The position numbers were made by a program, and so were the translations under genes. The notes below the pieces were generated by a model, which saw only the letters and a list, made by a program, of their open reading frames with translations, made no database searches and was not told where the DNA came from. 64,000 nucleotides of DNA from Punica granatum (taxonomy: Eukaryota; Streptophyta; Magnoliopsida; Myrtales; Lythraceae). This document shows, piece after piece, positions 1-10,090 of the stretch (the first letter of the stretch is position 1; the number at the start of each line of letters is the position of its first letter). The stretch lies in assembly GCF_007655135.1 (NCBI RefSeq), contig NC_045130.1, positions 30,562,605 to 30,626,604 of the forward strand, written 5' to 3'.

Positions 1-1973
1 AAAGCAATCATGACTTTATAAGCTAAAATTAGAATAAGAAGCTTTAATTCAATAGACCAACATAAACCCCGAAATCTCATATTAGTCCAAGAAACTTACT
101 TGATCAACTATCCCTGTCTCGCTGTGGCGCAAGCTTATGCTGTAATCTCGCCCTGTATAACGGGAAGCTTGTCCCTCAGCTTCGTCTTGTGCGATTGGAG
201 TTGTCTTTCTAATAATTACATCCTCACCTGAGACCCCTGTACCCTAAGAATGACAGATGAGTAGGATTAGCTGTCAAAGTGAAACTAGAAGCAAAAACAT
301 CAAATAGAGCAAGACCATCATCATCCAATTTATCATATCAACCATGCCATATGCCCTGTAATATGAAACAAACCCTCCGTTTAATTATGCCTATAAATTA
401 AATAGCAGGACACAATACCAGGCAAAAGGATCAGAAACTTCATGAATTACCATCGTATTTGCTCTTATCAGGACGCCCAAAATCTACCTTGACAAGTGTC
501 CCCATCTTTTTCTCCTCATCCCTGCGCAATAAAGTTACAGCAAACCACAAAAAACATGAAATGCAAATGTCAAAAAGCTGAACAAGTAGGAGACCAGCAT
601 ACTGAGTGGTTTTCTTACCTATATGAACGGAAAAAGGAAGACCGGAAAAACCCACAATCAATTGATGACTGGTTCATGCTGACAGAATCTTCTTGATTGT
701 ACCCAGAGTAGCAGGCAATTGCGACAATAGCATTCTGCGTAATTACAGAGACATGAGGAAAAGTGGAGACAGACTCTTACCAAAGAAAATCAGGTGTTTA
801 TAATTCTGAATTAGACGCTCACAATGCCGGCAGGTAGTTGCCTAAAGTGAAGATGTTCCATGGCCCGTGTGGTGACAAGGGGCTTTTGAGGGTAATATAA
901 CACATATGCCAGGGTATCCTAAAAGAGAATAGCAAAGTGGTCAGAGAATGCCTGTACACGATCAGTTATCAGATTAAAAGAAGGAGATATAATGAAAGAT
1001 GTAGAAGTGAGCACCATTCAAAACTGGTAATTGGTCACATAGATTCCCATGGCTTGCTTGCCCATTGCCGATTGATATGTACTGCATGGGGACTGTTTCA
1101 TTTAAAAAAAAAAAAAAGAAGTAAATATTGATGACACCGTAAACCAAATTAATCAGTCAAGTTCACTTGTACTAAAAGAATTACCTGATTATGATCAGGA
1201 AATGGTATAATCTAAGCACAAACAACAAGGATCAGTGAAGGATGGATCTCACAATGGGTATAAGTTTCAGAATATGCCTCCTCTGGTTTTAAGCCTAGCT
1301 TGCACAAGGTCCTGGAAGAGAATATTACAAGGCAAATAAGAACGTTCACCAGCAGCAGATAAATGGCTGAACATGTTTTGTTCACAGTAAACCAAGTTTC
1401 AGGAGACTCCACTAGACTTTGTGAAAAGCACAATTTTTGACAACTGTGGCCCCCGTCAATCTTTTTGGTGTCCGCAACAACCTATGGACAAATTTAATCA
1501 GACTTAAAGGGGGTTTCAACTTTAACCATTTACTTACATTAATGGTCATTGATATCATAGTGGTTTCTTCTTCCTCAGTATCAATGTACTCTATAAATCC
1601 TTTAGCCAGCAAATCTTGCCATCCACCCTCTTCTGGGCTTTCCTGGAGAGTAGGAAGAATAAGCATGACTTTAATACCAAAATTAAGGGTGTGTTTGAGA
1701 GGAGAGAGAGGGAGATGGAGAGATTTATATGAAATTTTCCATAGAAATCCCTCTATTTCCCTCCATCTTCCTCCCTCTTCCTCCAAATCCCTTCCTCCCT
1801 CTTCCTCCAAATCCCTTCCTCCCAAACATAGCCTAAGAACCTCCAGACAAGTCTCAGAGTTTTAATCAACATACTCTCTGCTGTGATGCATGTATCTGCT
1901 TCTTCCTAATTAGAAGTCTTTGCTTCTCGACAATGAAAAGTGGACGACTGCACTGGCCATAATCAGTATATAT
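1..1973 (-). pseudogene. Truncated, decayed partial copy of the NRPB2 gene
   Basis: The stretch aligns base for base, introns included, with 30567-32582 of the intact NRPB2 gene further right, in the same orientation. It covers the equivalents of exon 22 (100-243) back to part of exon 14, where similarity stops at about 1973. Left of the window the copy may continue. It cannot make a normal subunit: an extra A in the exon-20 equivalent shifts the frame after FGRPD; an extra base in the exon-16 equivalent shifts the frame and a TAG follows a few codons after ILVVCA; about 60 bp carrying the end and splice donor of the exon-21 equivalent (after GLA) are deleted; and conserved residues are changed (for example [12 protein letters not shown] reads [12 protein letters not shown]). 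Most introns and splice sites remain, so it arose by DNA duplication and not by retroposition. Confidence 0.93.
1687..1833. mobile_element. Tourist-like MITE inside the NRPB2 pseudogene
   Basis: Imperfect terminal inverted repeats (left GGGTGTGTTTGAGAGG, right end reading CCTCCCAAACATAGCC) are flanked by TAA on both sides, as for PIF/Harbinger-type MITEs. It sits in the equivalent of intron 14, the same place as the element at 32314-32446. This copy has one extra 24-bp unit (CCTCCCTCTTCCTCCAAATC...) repeated in tandem near its right end, so it changed after the duplication. Confidence 0.75.
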
Positions 1974-2194
1974 CTTTGCTTCCAGGAACAAATCCCAATT
2001 CCTTATTCCATTGATAACCTTCAGCTCAGATATATAGCTAACCCAAGGTCTTTTGGATTCTCAGCCGCCTTAATTCTCGAGCTCTCAGCACGATCAATAG
2101 ACCCTGATGATTGAAGTTGTATGAATGTAATCTAGTAAACTGTCACTAACAGCTTCTGTAGGATATGAGCCACATACGACGCCGTCTCCGGAGT

Positions 2195-3628
2195 TTAAAG
2201 TGGTTTTCCCACTTTTGTCAACTCGGGAATCAGCACACTCTCTTCACTGTTTTTTAGGAACTTCACAACATTATCGACATAAGGAGCTTGGAGTCTAATT
2301 CCTCTATCGAGCATTAACCTTGCAAGTGTTGCAGCCTCTTCTTTGTGGTTAAGCTTAGTGAGCCCCATAAGGAGCTCAGAGAACGCATTAGATCCAATGA
2401 AAGCCGAGCATCCTGCCTTCTCGATTTCCCTAAACAACATAAATGCATCAAAAGGCCTTCCCGTGGAGCACAGCTCCCTTATGATCATATTACAAGTCAT
2501 CCCGTCAGGTCTCATTTTGCAACTCAACATTCTGATAAATCGCCTTTCAGCCTCTTCCAACTTCCCTAATCCTATCAAAGAAACGATCAAACTGCTATTG
2601 CAATCAGCAATCGAGAAGCTGCCGCAAGAAACGACCTTGTCAATCAATTCATCTACTTCCTCCAGACGCCCTTTAGCACAAAGGCAATCGACTAAGGCAC
2701 GGACAGTGACCCGATTGGGAGGACATCCTTGATTGATCATTCTGTCCAATACCGCCAGTGCTTTCACCACGAGACCCTGATTGCAGAAGCTCTGAATGAC
2801 AGAGGTATACGTAACAACATTAGGACTGCAATCTCCACCCCCTTTCTCCATCTCCGTCAACAACTCTAGACCCCTCTCGAGACTCCCGCTCCTGCAATAT
2901 CCATCCAAAAGGGTTGAGAAAACCACTGTATTCGGGATACAGCCCTGCTCTTTCATATCCTGGAACAACATGCAAGCACTCTCCAACTCCCCCACATTGC
3001 AGAACCCTTTAATCATCTCGACAAAAGTGATCATATCGGGGCGAAGACCGACCAAACCCATCTCCCTCATCAACATTCCTGCAGTGGCCATATCGCCCTT
3101 CTGACAGAACAGCCTAATGACGACATTATAGGAAACGGTATCAGCCCCTAAGTTAAAATCACCCATCCTTCTCAATACCCAAAAAGCCTCGTCGGCAAGC
3201 TTAGCTTCCTTGCACAGATTCAAGACCACCTTAACTGTTTTGAGATTGACTGAGCACTCATCAGCTCTGTAAGACTCAAGAACTTCCAAAATCGCACCGG
3301 GGTTATGATGAATCCAGAAAATCTCACAAGCTTGCCTGTACATATGGCCACTGTGCCGGTAAGTGGAGTGAGTGCCAGCCCAGATGAAAAATCTGAGACC
3401 CAGCAAGGAACGATCCACAGAGCATCTGCGCAGCACCTTGCTTATGCATGAGGGGTCGATCTTGGCCCTGATGGAAGCTAGGGTTTTCTCGAAATTGGCT
3501 CCGTGATTCTGCAGGTGGGCGTAGAATTGCTCAGCCGATGAGGTTACCGCCGGCTGCAAAGTCGAGAATTTGCAGGTACTGAGGCCAACTGAGAGCGAAG
3601 CGAGTCGAGGAACGGAGCTTCGAAGCAT
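2195..3628 (-). CDS. P-class pentatricopeptide repeat protein, probably mitochondrial
   Basis: An uninterrupted frame of 477 residues. The N-terminus (MLRSSVPRLASLSVGLSTCKF) is basic and Ser/Leu-rich without acidic residues, as in mitochondrial presequences. From about residue 150 there are consecutive 35-residue PPR motifs, recognisable by cores such as VSYNVVIRLFCQKGD, VVFSTLLDGYCRSGS and VTYTSVIQSFCNQG, each followed by a second helix and a G-x-x-P turn. There is no E, E+ or DYW extension, so it is P class; these proteins bind organellar RNA and affect its stability, splicing or translation. The target RNA cannot be told from the sequence. The start used is the first ATG of the frame; the 120 bases upstream follow a good splice acceptor (TTAG at 3748-3751), suggesting a leader intron. 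Confidence 0.92.
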   Translation of the reverse strand: MLRSSVPRLASLSVGLSTCKFSTLQPAVTSSAEQFYAHLQNHGANFEKTLASIRAKIDPSCISKVLRRCSVDRSLLGLRFFIWAGTHSTYRHSGHMYRQACEIFWIHHNPGAILEVLESYRADECSVNLKTVKVVLNLCKEAKLADEAFWVLRRMGDFNLGADTVSYNVVIRLFCQKGDMATAGMLMREMGLVGLRPDMITFVEMIKGFCNVGELESACMLFQDMKEQGCIPNTVVFSTLLDGYCRSGSLERGLELLTEMEKGGGDCSPNVVTYTSVIQSFCNQGLVVKALAVLDRMINQGCPPNRVTVRALVDCLCAKGRLEEVDELIDKVVSCGSFSIADCNSSLIVSLIGLGKLEEAERRFIRMLSCKMRPDGMTCNMIIRELCSTGRPFDAFMLFREIEKAGCSAFIGSNAFSELLMGLTKLNHKEEAATLARLMLDRGIRLQAPYVDNVVKFLKNSEESVLIPELTKVGKPL

Positions 3629-3747
3629 CTCTTGAGCGGAATTCGATCCTCACAGTGCAATTGGAAGAAGAATGCGGGAGCCCTAATGGCCACTGACGCG
3701 TGGGGGTTATCGGGTTCTTCCGCCACGAACTCAACCCTGTTGGCCTC

Positions 3748-5136
3748 CTAACAGTACAGCAGAAGAAGTTCGAGTAGATGATTAAAATTTTCATGAAAGG
3801 ATATTTGGATATCCAAATCAATTTATTTACATATTAAATATATTATTGTTGTCACTGTTATACAAGATCACGAATCCAATTTGACTTCTAGAACACAGTT
3901 AAAGCCTTACTTCTTGTTTCAGTTCCCAAAACATGATAAGGATGCTTCAACTACCAGTTCTCTCAATAAAGAAATATAACAAAGAGAAGCAAAAGCGAGG
4001 ATCATGCTGTAGATACGACGTCTTAGGGGAAAAGATGCAAGAAAAAGTCGAGGTCTTTAAAATGTAGTAGATACTGAAAACGAATTCAAATTTCACATTA
4101 ACTCGATGAATGCAGACTAATTAATCACCGAGTAACATGTCCAGTTGTAATGATCAGTTTTAGAAGGTAGATACCCCACCGATGCTGAATGGACTTGGAT
4201 TTCTGTTGACAACCCATGCTGTTTTGCAGTTGCCGAACCAAAGCCTATAACATTGCACTAGCCCATCGGTTCCGGTAACCCCATGAGCAAGCGCACATAT
4301 GAGAGGCCAGTTTTCACACATCACGATCATCTTACTAATGCTTCAGAGCTAAAACATTTTCTTTTTCGTGTAATTGCAAAAACCCTTTCACAATCAAATC
4401 TATCTGCCCATTTAGACCCTTGAGGCTCTACCTTCAACCCGTTTGACTCTTCAAAGATGATTATTGTCCCATCCGATCATGATCTATCTAATCAAAGAGA
4501 AACTCATAGAGCCCACAGAGAAATCAAAACCAGCCGGAAAGTTCTAGAACCGCATCGTGTCGAGGCTCATTTCGCCAAAAGTTCCCTAATTTTCCGAATT
4601 GAAAGCAATTTCCTGGAACAGAAGGTTCAGCATTTTGAAGAAAAACAAGGGGAAAATCGCAAAGAACAAGCTCAAAACTAACAAAGACACGGATAATGGA
4701 TATGCCGCAAAGCTATACAGTAATAGAAAGCTCCGAGCAGTATGAAGACACCCATCATTAAAAAGAGAGTAAAAGGCGGAGGGAGGGAGGGAGGGAGGGA
4801 GAACTACCGGAAGAGACAACGCAATGACTGAACCAACTGATCGTTAATAGAAAGCTCCGAGTGGAGTGGATTTTCCCAAAGAAGCTTCAATGGCGATTAA
4901 TTACAGGAACGTGAAGGAAGAAGACCAACAGACAAACATAACAGGAACGCGAAGGCTGAAGACCAACAGACACCCGAGCAAATTATATATTCCTACTTGA
5001 TCAGCTCGTAGAGGTACAAAACCAGAAATTTTTCTGCCCCCAGATCATCAAACCCCCTAAGCACCACGATTCGAGCTGCGAGCCACGGGTCGAACGCCAA
5101 ATTTAAGAACCCGGCCTCAAATCAGAGAACACTTAC
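3748..5136 (-). other. Candidate 5' UTR intron of the PPR gene
   Basis: Read on the minus strand, 5131-5136 is a consensus donor (GTAAGT after CTTCCA), and 3748-3751 is TTAG preceded by a pyrimidine-rich stretch, 120 bp upstream of the PPR start. No protein-coding potential stands out between them. The interval holds a (GGGA)n microsatellite (about 4779-4801) and a diverged short duplication (TAATAGAAAGCTCCGAG near 4722 and 4845; AGGAACGYGAAGG...GACCAACAGACA near 4905 and 4940). This is inference from splice signals alone. Confidence 0.4.
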
Positions 5137-5346
5137 TGGAAGAGAGACGACACAGAGAGAGAGAGAGAGAGAGAGAGAATTTACTCTGAACTAATCTGCA
5201 GCGTCTTGGAATCCGAATAAGAAGAAGAAGAAGAAGAAGAAGCAGAAGCTTGCCGTGATTCTTGCAAGGCAGGAAAGAATCGTCGACGACGGAGGGATAT
5301 CGCGAAGAAAGGGAGACTGCTCGAATCGATGAGCGGAGAAGATGAT
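5137..5346 (-). other. Candidate transcribed leader exon of the PPR gene, ending at the copia insertion
   Basis: On the minus strand this stretch is CT-rich, with (CT)n at 5154-5178 and (CTT)n at about 5221-5242, typical of plant 5' leaders, and ends in a consensus donor. The copia element begins at 5352, immediately upstream in transcription terms. The DNA on the far side of the element (10774 onward) carries a TGGGCC promoter motif, which would have been contiguous before the insertion. Confidence 0.35.
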
Positions 5347-5351
5347 AAACG

Positions 5352-6052
5352 TGTTGGGCTATCCCTCCAATTTGGAGGAAGTTGGGCTCAAATTGTATTG
5401 GGCTTTTATCGGGCTTTAATAGGCTCAAGAACCCAGTTTTGTTAGGGTTTATATTTCAGCATATATATATATATATGGCAGCAGAGAACAGCAGAATAAC
5501 GCAGCTGCAGATTTGAAGAGGCGGCAGAACAGCAGCAGCAAAGGCGGCAGCACAGCAGCAGCAAAGGCGGCAGCACAGCAGCAGCAAAGGGGCAGCGCGC
5601 AGCTGGAGATCAAACCTCGATCGGTACATCAAACGAACTCCGATTGGGACGAAATTTTGACAGCAGCTTCACAACACGTGGGGCTAACTTCTGAACGGTC
5701 AGAATTTCTATTCGAGCTCTGTAGGTGCTGTTTCAGCTGATTTTGTGAACCACCCGGTGTGGGTGACGAATTTAGTATTTGGGTGATCCAAGAGAGTGTT
5801 TCTCTTGAGTTTGGTGATCCAAGGGTTTACCCTTGATGAAAGACATTGTATAACCTTCATAGTGGATCGTTGATTCGGAGTTGGTCCCGTGGTTTTTCCC
5901 CACATTGGGGTTTTCCACGTAAAATTCTTGGTGTTGTTTTACTTTACTGCTTGTTGGTTGATTTGATTAGTTCCTATCTCGATTACACTAGAAGGGGAGG
6001 AAGATTAATCGCTGCGTTATTGTTTGGTTGAGTACATCCCTAACCCCCAACA
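5352..6052 (+). repeat. 5' LTR of the copia element (701 bp)
   Basis: It starts with TG and ends with CA. Near its start is a perfect palindrome CCTCCAATTTGGAGG (5364-5378) and three TGGGCT motifs within 50 bp (5355, 5383, 5399). A (TA)n TATA-like stretch lies at about 5461-5476, followed by a GCA-rich repeat region with three 23-bp-spaced AAAGG units (about 5530-5600). The 3' LTR has two such units. Confidence 0.97.
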
Positions 6053-6054
6053 AG

Positions 6055-6066
6055 TGGTATCAGAGC
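6055..6066 (+). other. Primer-binding site (initiator tRNA-Met type)
   Basis: TGGTATCAGAGC lies two bases after the 5' LTR end. It is the standard plant copia/gypsy primer site complementary to the 3' end of initiator methionine tRNA. Confidence 0.95.
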
Positions 6067-6106
6067 TTCGGGTTAGAGAAGTTTGAGTTTTTTCGGTGTT
6101 TTCGAG

Positions 6107-9100
6107 ATGGAGGAGTCTACAGGATCTATGTTCAAGTTGAATGCAACCAACTACTCTATATGGAAGTCTCGGATGGAGGATCTTCTATTTTGCAGGGATT
6201 TGTACGATCCTATTGAAGGGGATTCCGCGAAACCCAAAGATAAGGATGACAAGGCTTGGGAACGCACAAATCGGAAGACTATTGGTTTGATTCGGCAGTG
6301 GATAGACAATAGTATTTATCATCATGTTGCTCAGGAGACAAATGCAAAAGCTTTGTGGGATAAATTGACAAATCTCTATGCGAGGAAGACACCGCAAAAT
6401 AAAGCATTCCTCGTGAAGAAGCTGGTTCATCTTCGCTTTCAGGATGGAGGTGATATGGCTGCGCACATGAGTAATTTCCAGGATATTATTAACCAGTTGA
6501 TGAACCTGGAGATAATATTACCCGATGAGTTGCAGGCTTGTCTACTTTTAGGGACTCTACCGGATAATTGGGACACACTTGTGGTTGCATTAAGCAATTC
6601 TGCGCCAAACGGGAAGCTATCGTTGGCCACGGTGACAGACAGTTTATTTAATGAGGAGACCAGAAGGAAAGGCTCGGGGATTTCCATTCAGTCTGAAGCT
6701 TTGGTTACTGAACAACGGGGGAGAAGTCAAAGCAGAAATTTCTCTTCCAAGCATAGTAACTCACGTGGCAAATCGAGGGGCAGATCAAAGTCGAAGACGA
6801 GGAAAGTGGTCACTTGCTATCACTGTGGAAAGGAGGGACACTACAAAAGGGAGTGTAGAGCTCTGAAGAAAAATCAGAATGGCAACGGTGAGAGCAAGAA
6901 GGAAGAAGGCACTACAGCAGTGGCATGTGATGGAGAGACCTACATCATTTGTGATGAAGCCTATGTGAATTTCACATGTCAGGACTCTACCTGGGTTGCA
7001 GATACAGGTGCCTCGTTTCATGTCACTCCTCATCGGGATTTCTTTTCATCTTACACTACCGGGGACTATGGTTATGTGAGAATGGGGAATGGACAATCAT
7101 GCAAGATTGTCGGTATTGGTGATGTCTGTCTAGAGACCGAGCTTGGCTGCAAGTTGTTTTTGAAGAAGGTGAGGCATGTTCCAGAAATTCGCCTTAACCT
7201 AATCTCGACGGGTCAACTTGATGATGAAGGCTACAGTAATGAATTCAGCAATGGGAGATGGAAGCTCTCCAAGGGTTCGTTGATTGTGGCACGGGGTCAG
7301 AAGACCGACACTCTCTACAGGCTGCGTGCCAGACACAATTCCGGTCAAATTAATGTTGTTGAGGATTATCCTATCGAGCTATGGCATAGGAGACTTGGGC
7401 ATATCAGCGAGAAAGGTATTCAAATTCTTGCTAGAAAGCAGTCTTTGCCCGTTAAAGGTATGCACTTGAGCACTTGTGATCACTGTTTAGCTGGTAAGCA
7501 GAGAAGAGTTTCTTTTGTTAGAAGTCGTCCCTCTAGATGCCATCATATACTTGATCTTGTGCATACAGATGTTTGTTTTATGTCGGATAGATCTCTTGGT
7601 GGTGCTCTCTATTTTGTGACATTTATAGATGATCACACCAGGAAAGTTTGGGCTTACCCTATGAGAACTAAAGATCAGGTGACTGAGATTTTCAAGAACT
7701 TCCATGTAGCAGTGGAAAGAGAAACAGGCATGAAGCTGAAATGTGTCAGAGCTGATAATGGTGGTGAGTATAGAGGTCCTTTCGAGAACTATTGCAGGAC
7801 TCACGGTATCAAACTTGAGAAGACGGTACCGAAGACACCACAACAGAACGGGCTTGCAGAGAGAATGAACCGCACAATTGTTGAGAGAGTTCGTTGTATG
7901 CTTTCTCAAGCGAAACTGTCTAAGCCTTTCTGGGGCGAGGCAATGAGGTCAACGGTTGATCTTATTAATCTTACACCGTCAGTTGCACTTGATGGAGATG
8001 TACCCCAGCAGGTGTGGACCGGCAAGAAAGTATCATACAAGCATCTCAGAGTATTCGGGTGCAGGGCATCTGTTCACATTCCTCGAGATGAAAGATCAAA
8101 ACTTGATGCCAAGGCAAAACAGTGCATCTTCTTGGGTTATGCACATGAAGAGTTCGGGTACAGGCTTTGGGACCCTGATAGCAAGAAGATCATCAGGAGC
8201 AGGGATGTTGTCTTCTTTGAGGACCAGACAATCGAGGATTTGCAAAAGTTAGAGAAGGCCAGTGTAGGCAATCCTCACGAGATCTCTATTCCTGTACCGG
8301 TTGATGTAGAGCATCCAATGGAAGAGGTACCTGGTGAGTATGAAGAAACCACGACTGGGGGTGAGATTCCTCAGGTAGATGATGATGTGACTACGGATGA
8401 TACAGGCTCGCAGTTACAGTTAGAGCCTGCAGATCTACCTAGACAATCTGATAGAATAAGACGATCATCTACAAGATATCCGCCTCATGAATATGTGCTA
8501 CTGACTGACGGGGGAGAACCTGAGTGCTATGATGAAGCTGTGGCACATGAGTACAAGGAGCACTGGTTGAAGGCGATGAATGAGGAGATGAACTCCTTGT
8601 CTGAAAATCACACGTATGACCTAGTGAAGCTACCGCAAGGTAAGAGAGCATTGAAGAACAAATGGGTCTACAGGTTGAAGACAGAAAACTCGCGACCTCG
8701 ATACAAAGCTCGACTGGTAGTGAAAGGTTTCAACCAGAAGAAAGGAGTTGACTTCGAGGAGATCTTCTCGCCCGTTGTCAAGATGTCATCGATCCGAGTT
8801 GTTCTCGCACTGGCAGCTAGTCTGAATTTGGAGATCGAGCAGCTCGATGTAAAAACAGCTTTCCTGCATGGTGACTTGGAGGAAGAAATATATATGGAGC
8901 AGCCTGAAGGATTCCGAGTTAAAGGTAAGGAGCATTTGGTGTGCAGGCTGAGGAAGAGCTTGTATGGGCTTAAGCAAGCACCTCGGCAGTGGTATAAAAA
9001 GTTTGACTCTTTCATGTTGAGCCATGGCTACACACGGACAACTTCAGATCATTGTGTGTTCGTGAAACAATTCTCGAATGGTGATTTTATCATTTTACTG

Positions 9101-10075
9101 TTATATGTGGATGATATGCTACTTGTTGGTCATGATATGAGCAAGATTGCAGAGTTGAAGAAAAAGCTCAGCAAGTCCTTTGCCATGAAGGATTTGGGAC
9201 CGGCAAAGCAGATCCTTGGGATGCATATTTCTCGTGACAGATCAAGTGGAAAACTTTGGCTTTCTCAAGAGAAGTACATCGAGAAGATTTTGGATCGGTT
9301 CAACATGGGTAATGCTAAACCAGTTTCTTCACCACTTGCTTCTCATTTCAAACTTAGCTCGAAGCAATGTCCTACAAGTGAGAAGGAGAAAGAAGAGATG
9401 AAGAAAGTTCCTTACTCATCAGCTGTAGGAAGTTTAATGTATGCCATGGTCTGTACAAGGCCAGATATTGCTCATTCTGTTGGTGTGGTAAGTCGTTTTC
9501 TCTCCAATCCGGGGAAAGAGCATTGGAATGCGGTTAAATGGATCCTGAGGTATCTCAGAGGAACATCCAAGGTGTGTTTACACTTTGGCACTGGTAAGCC
9601 GGAGTTAGTGAGCTACACGGATGCAGATATGGCAGGAGATATCGATTCCCGGAAATCCACTTCGGGATACTTGATGACTTTTGCAGGGGGAGCTATCTCA
9701 TGGCAATCAAGACTTCAAAAGTGCATCGCTTTGTCTACAACGGAAGCCGAATACATTGCGGTGACCGAAGGTTGCAAGGAGATGTTGTGGTTGCAAAAGT
9801 TTTTGCAGGAGTTGAGCTTGAAGCAAGAAAGGTATGTTCTACACTGTGATAGTCAAAGCGCCATTCATCTTTGCAAGAATCCCACTTTCCATTCGAGGTC
9901 GAAGCATATCGATATCAAGTTTCATTGGATTAGAGATGTGTTGGAGTCCAAGCTGGTGAAGCTAGACAAAGTGCACACTGATGAGAATGGAGCTGATATG
10001 ATGACAAAACCTCTCGCTAGGGAGAAACTTCATGTTTGCCGAAGTATAGCCGGTATGCTTGAAGCCTCCAAATAG
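6107..10075 (+). CDS. Copia gag-pol polyprotein, intact
   Basis: One frame of 1322 residues encodes the whole polyprotein without stops or shifts. The ATG at 6107 (MEESTGSMFKL) is taken as start; the open frame extends eight codons further but without another ATG. In order: gag with UBN2-type region; a CCHC zinc knuckle CYHCGKEGHYKREC near residue 237; aspartic protease DTGA at residue 299; GAG-pre-integrase/HHCC region with HRRLGH near 427; integrase catalytic Asp488, Asp550 and Glu585; reverse transcriptase with YVDD at 1000-1003; RNase H with Asp1172, Glu1213 and Asp1248. All catalytic residues expected of the family are visible, so the protein looks functional. The stop is 15 bases from the 3' LTR. 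Confidence 0.97.
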   Translation: MEESTGSMFKLNATNYSIWKSRMEDLLFCRDLYDPIEGDSAKPKDKDDKAWERTNRKTIGLIRQWIDNSIYHHVAQETNAKALWDKLTNLYARKTPQNKAFLVKKLVHLRFQDGGDMAAHMSNFQDIINQLMNLEIILPDELQACLLLGTLPDNWDTLVVALSNSAPNGKLSLATVTDSLFNEETRRKGSGISIQSEALVTEQRGRSQSRNFSSKHSNSRGKSRGRSKSKTRKVVTCYHCGKEGHYKRECRALKKNQNGNGESKKEEGTTAVACDGETYIICDEAYVNFTCQDSTWVADTGASFHVTPHRDFFSSYTTGDYGYVRMGNGQSCKIVGIGDVCLETELGCKLFLKKVRHVPEIRLNLISTGQLDDEGYSNEFSNGRWKLSKGSLIVARGQKTDTLYRLRARHNSGQINVVEDYPIELWHRRLGHISEKGIQILARKQSLPVKGMHLSTCDHCLAGKQRRVSFVRSRPSRCHHILDLVHTDVCFMSDRSLGGALYFVTFIDDHTRKVWAYPMRTKDQVTEIFKNFHVAVERETGMKLKCVRADNGGEYRGPFENYCRTHGIKLEKTVPKTPQQNGLAERMNRTIVERVRCMLSQAKLSKPFWGEAMRSTVDLINLTPSVALDGDVPQQVWTGKKVSYKHLRVFGCRASVHIPRDERSKLDAKAKQCIFLGYAHEEFGYRLWDPDSKKIIRSRDVVFFEDQTIEDLQKLEKASVGNPHEISIPVPVDVEHPMEEVPGEYEETTTGGEIPQVDDDVTTDDTGSQLQLEPADLPRQSDRIRRSSTRYPPHEYVLLTDGGEPECYDEAVAHEYKEHWLKAMNEEMNSLSENHTYDLVKLPQGKRALKNKWVYRLKTENSRPRYKARLVVKGFNQKKGVDFEEIFSPVVKMSSIRVVLALAASLNLEIEQLDVKTAFLHGDLEEEIYMEQPEGFRVKGKEHLVCRLRKSLYGLKQAPRQWYKKFDSFMLSHGYTRTTSDHCVFVKQFSNGDFIILLLYVDDMLLVGHDMSKIAELKKKLSKSFAMKDLGPAKQILGMHISRDRSSGKLWLSQEKYIEKILDRFNMGNAKPVSSPLASHFKLSSKQCPTSEKEKEEMKKVPYSSAVGSLMYAMVCTRPDIAHSVGVVSRFLSNPGKEHWNAVKWILRYLRGTSKVCLHFGTGKPELVSYTDADMAGDIDSRKSTSGYLMTFAGGAISWQSRLQKCIALSTTEAEYIAVTEGCKEMLWLQKFLQELSLKQERYVLHCDSQSAIHLCKNPTFHSRSKHIDIKFHWIRDVLESKLVKLDKVHTDENGADMMTKPLAREKLHVCRSIAGMLEASK

Positions 10076-10077
10076 TC

Positions 10078-10090
10078 GGGAGGGGGAGTT
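10078..10090 (+). other. Polypurine tract
   Basis: A purine run GGGAGGGGGAG followed by TT lies directly before the 3' LTR, where plus-strand DNA synthesis is primed in this family. Confidence 0.85.

Noticed and set aside
3748..5136. A separate gene between the PPR gene and the copia element
   Set aside because: No frame with protein-like composition or domain; the interval is better read as a possible leader intron.
6083..6106. Eight codons before the copia ATG at 6107
   Set aside because: The frame is open but begins with TTG; the first ATG is at 6107 and gives a typical gag start.
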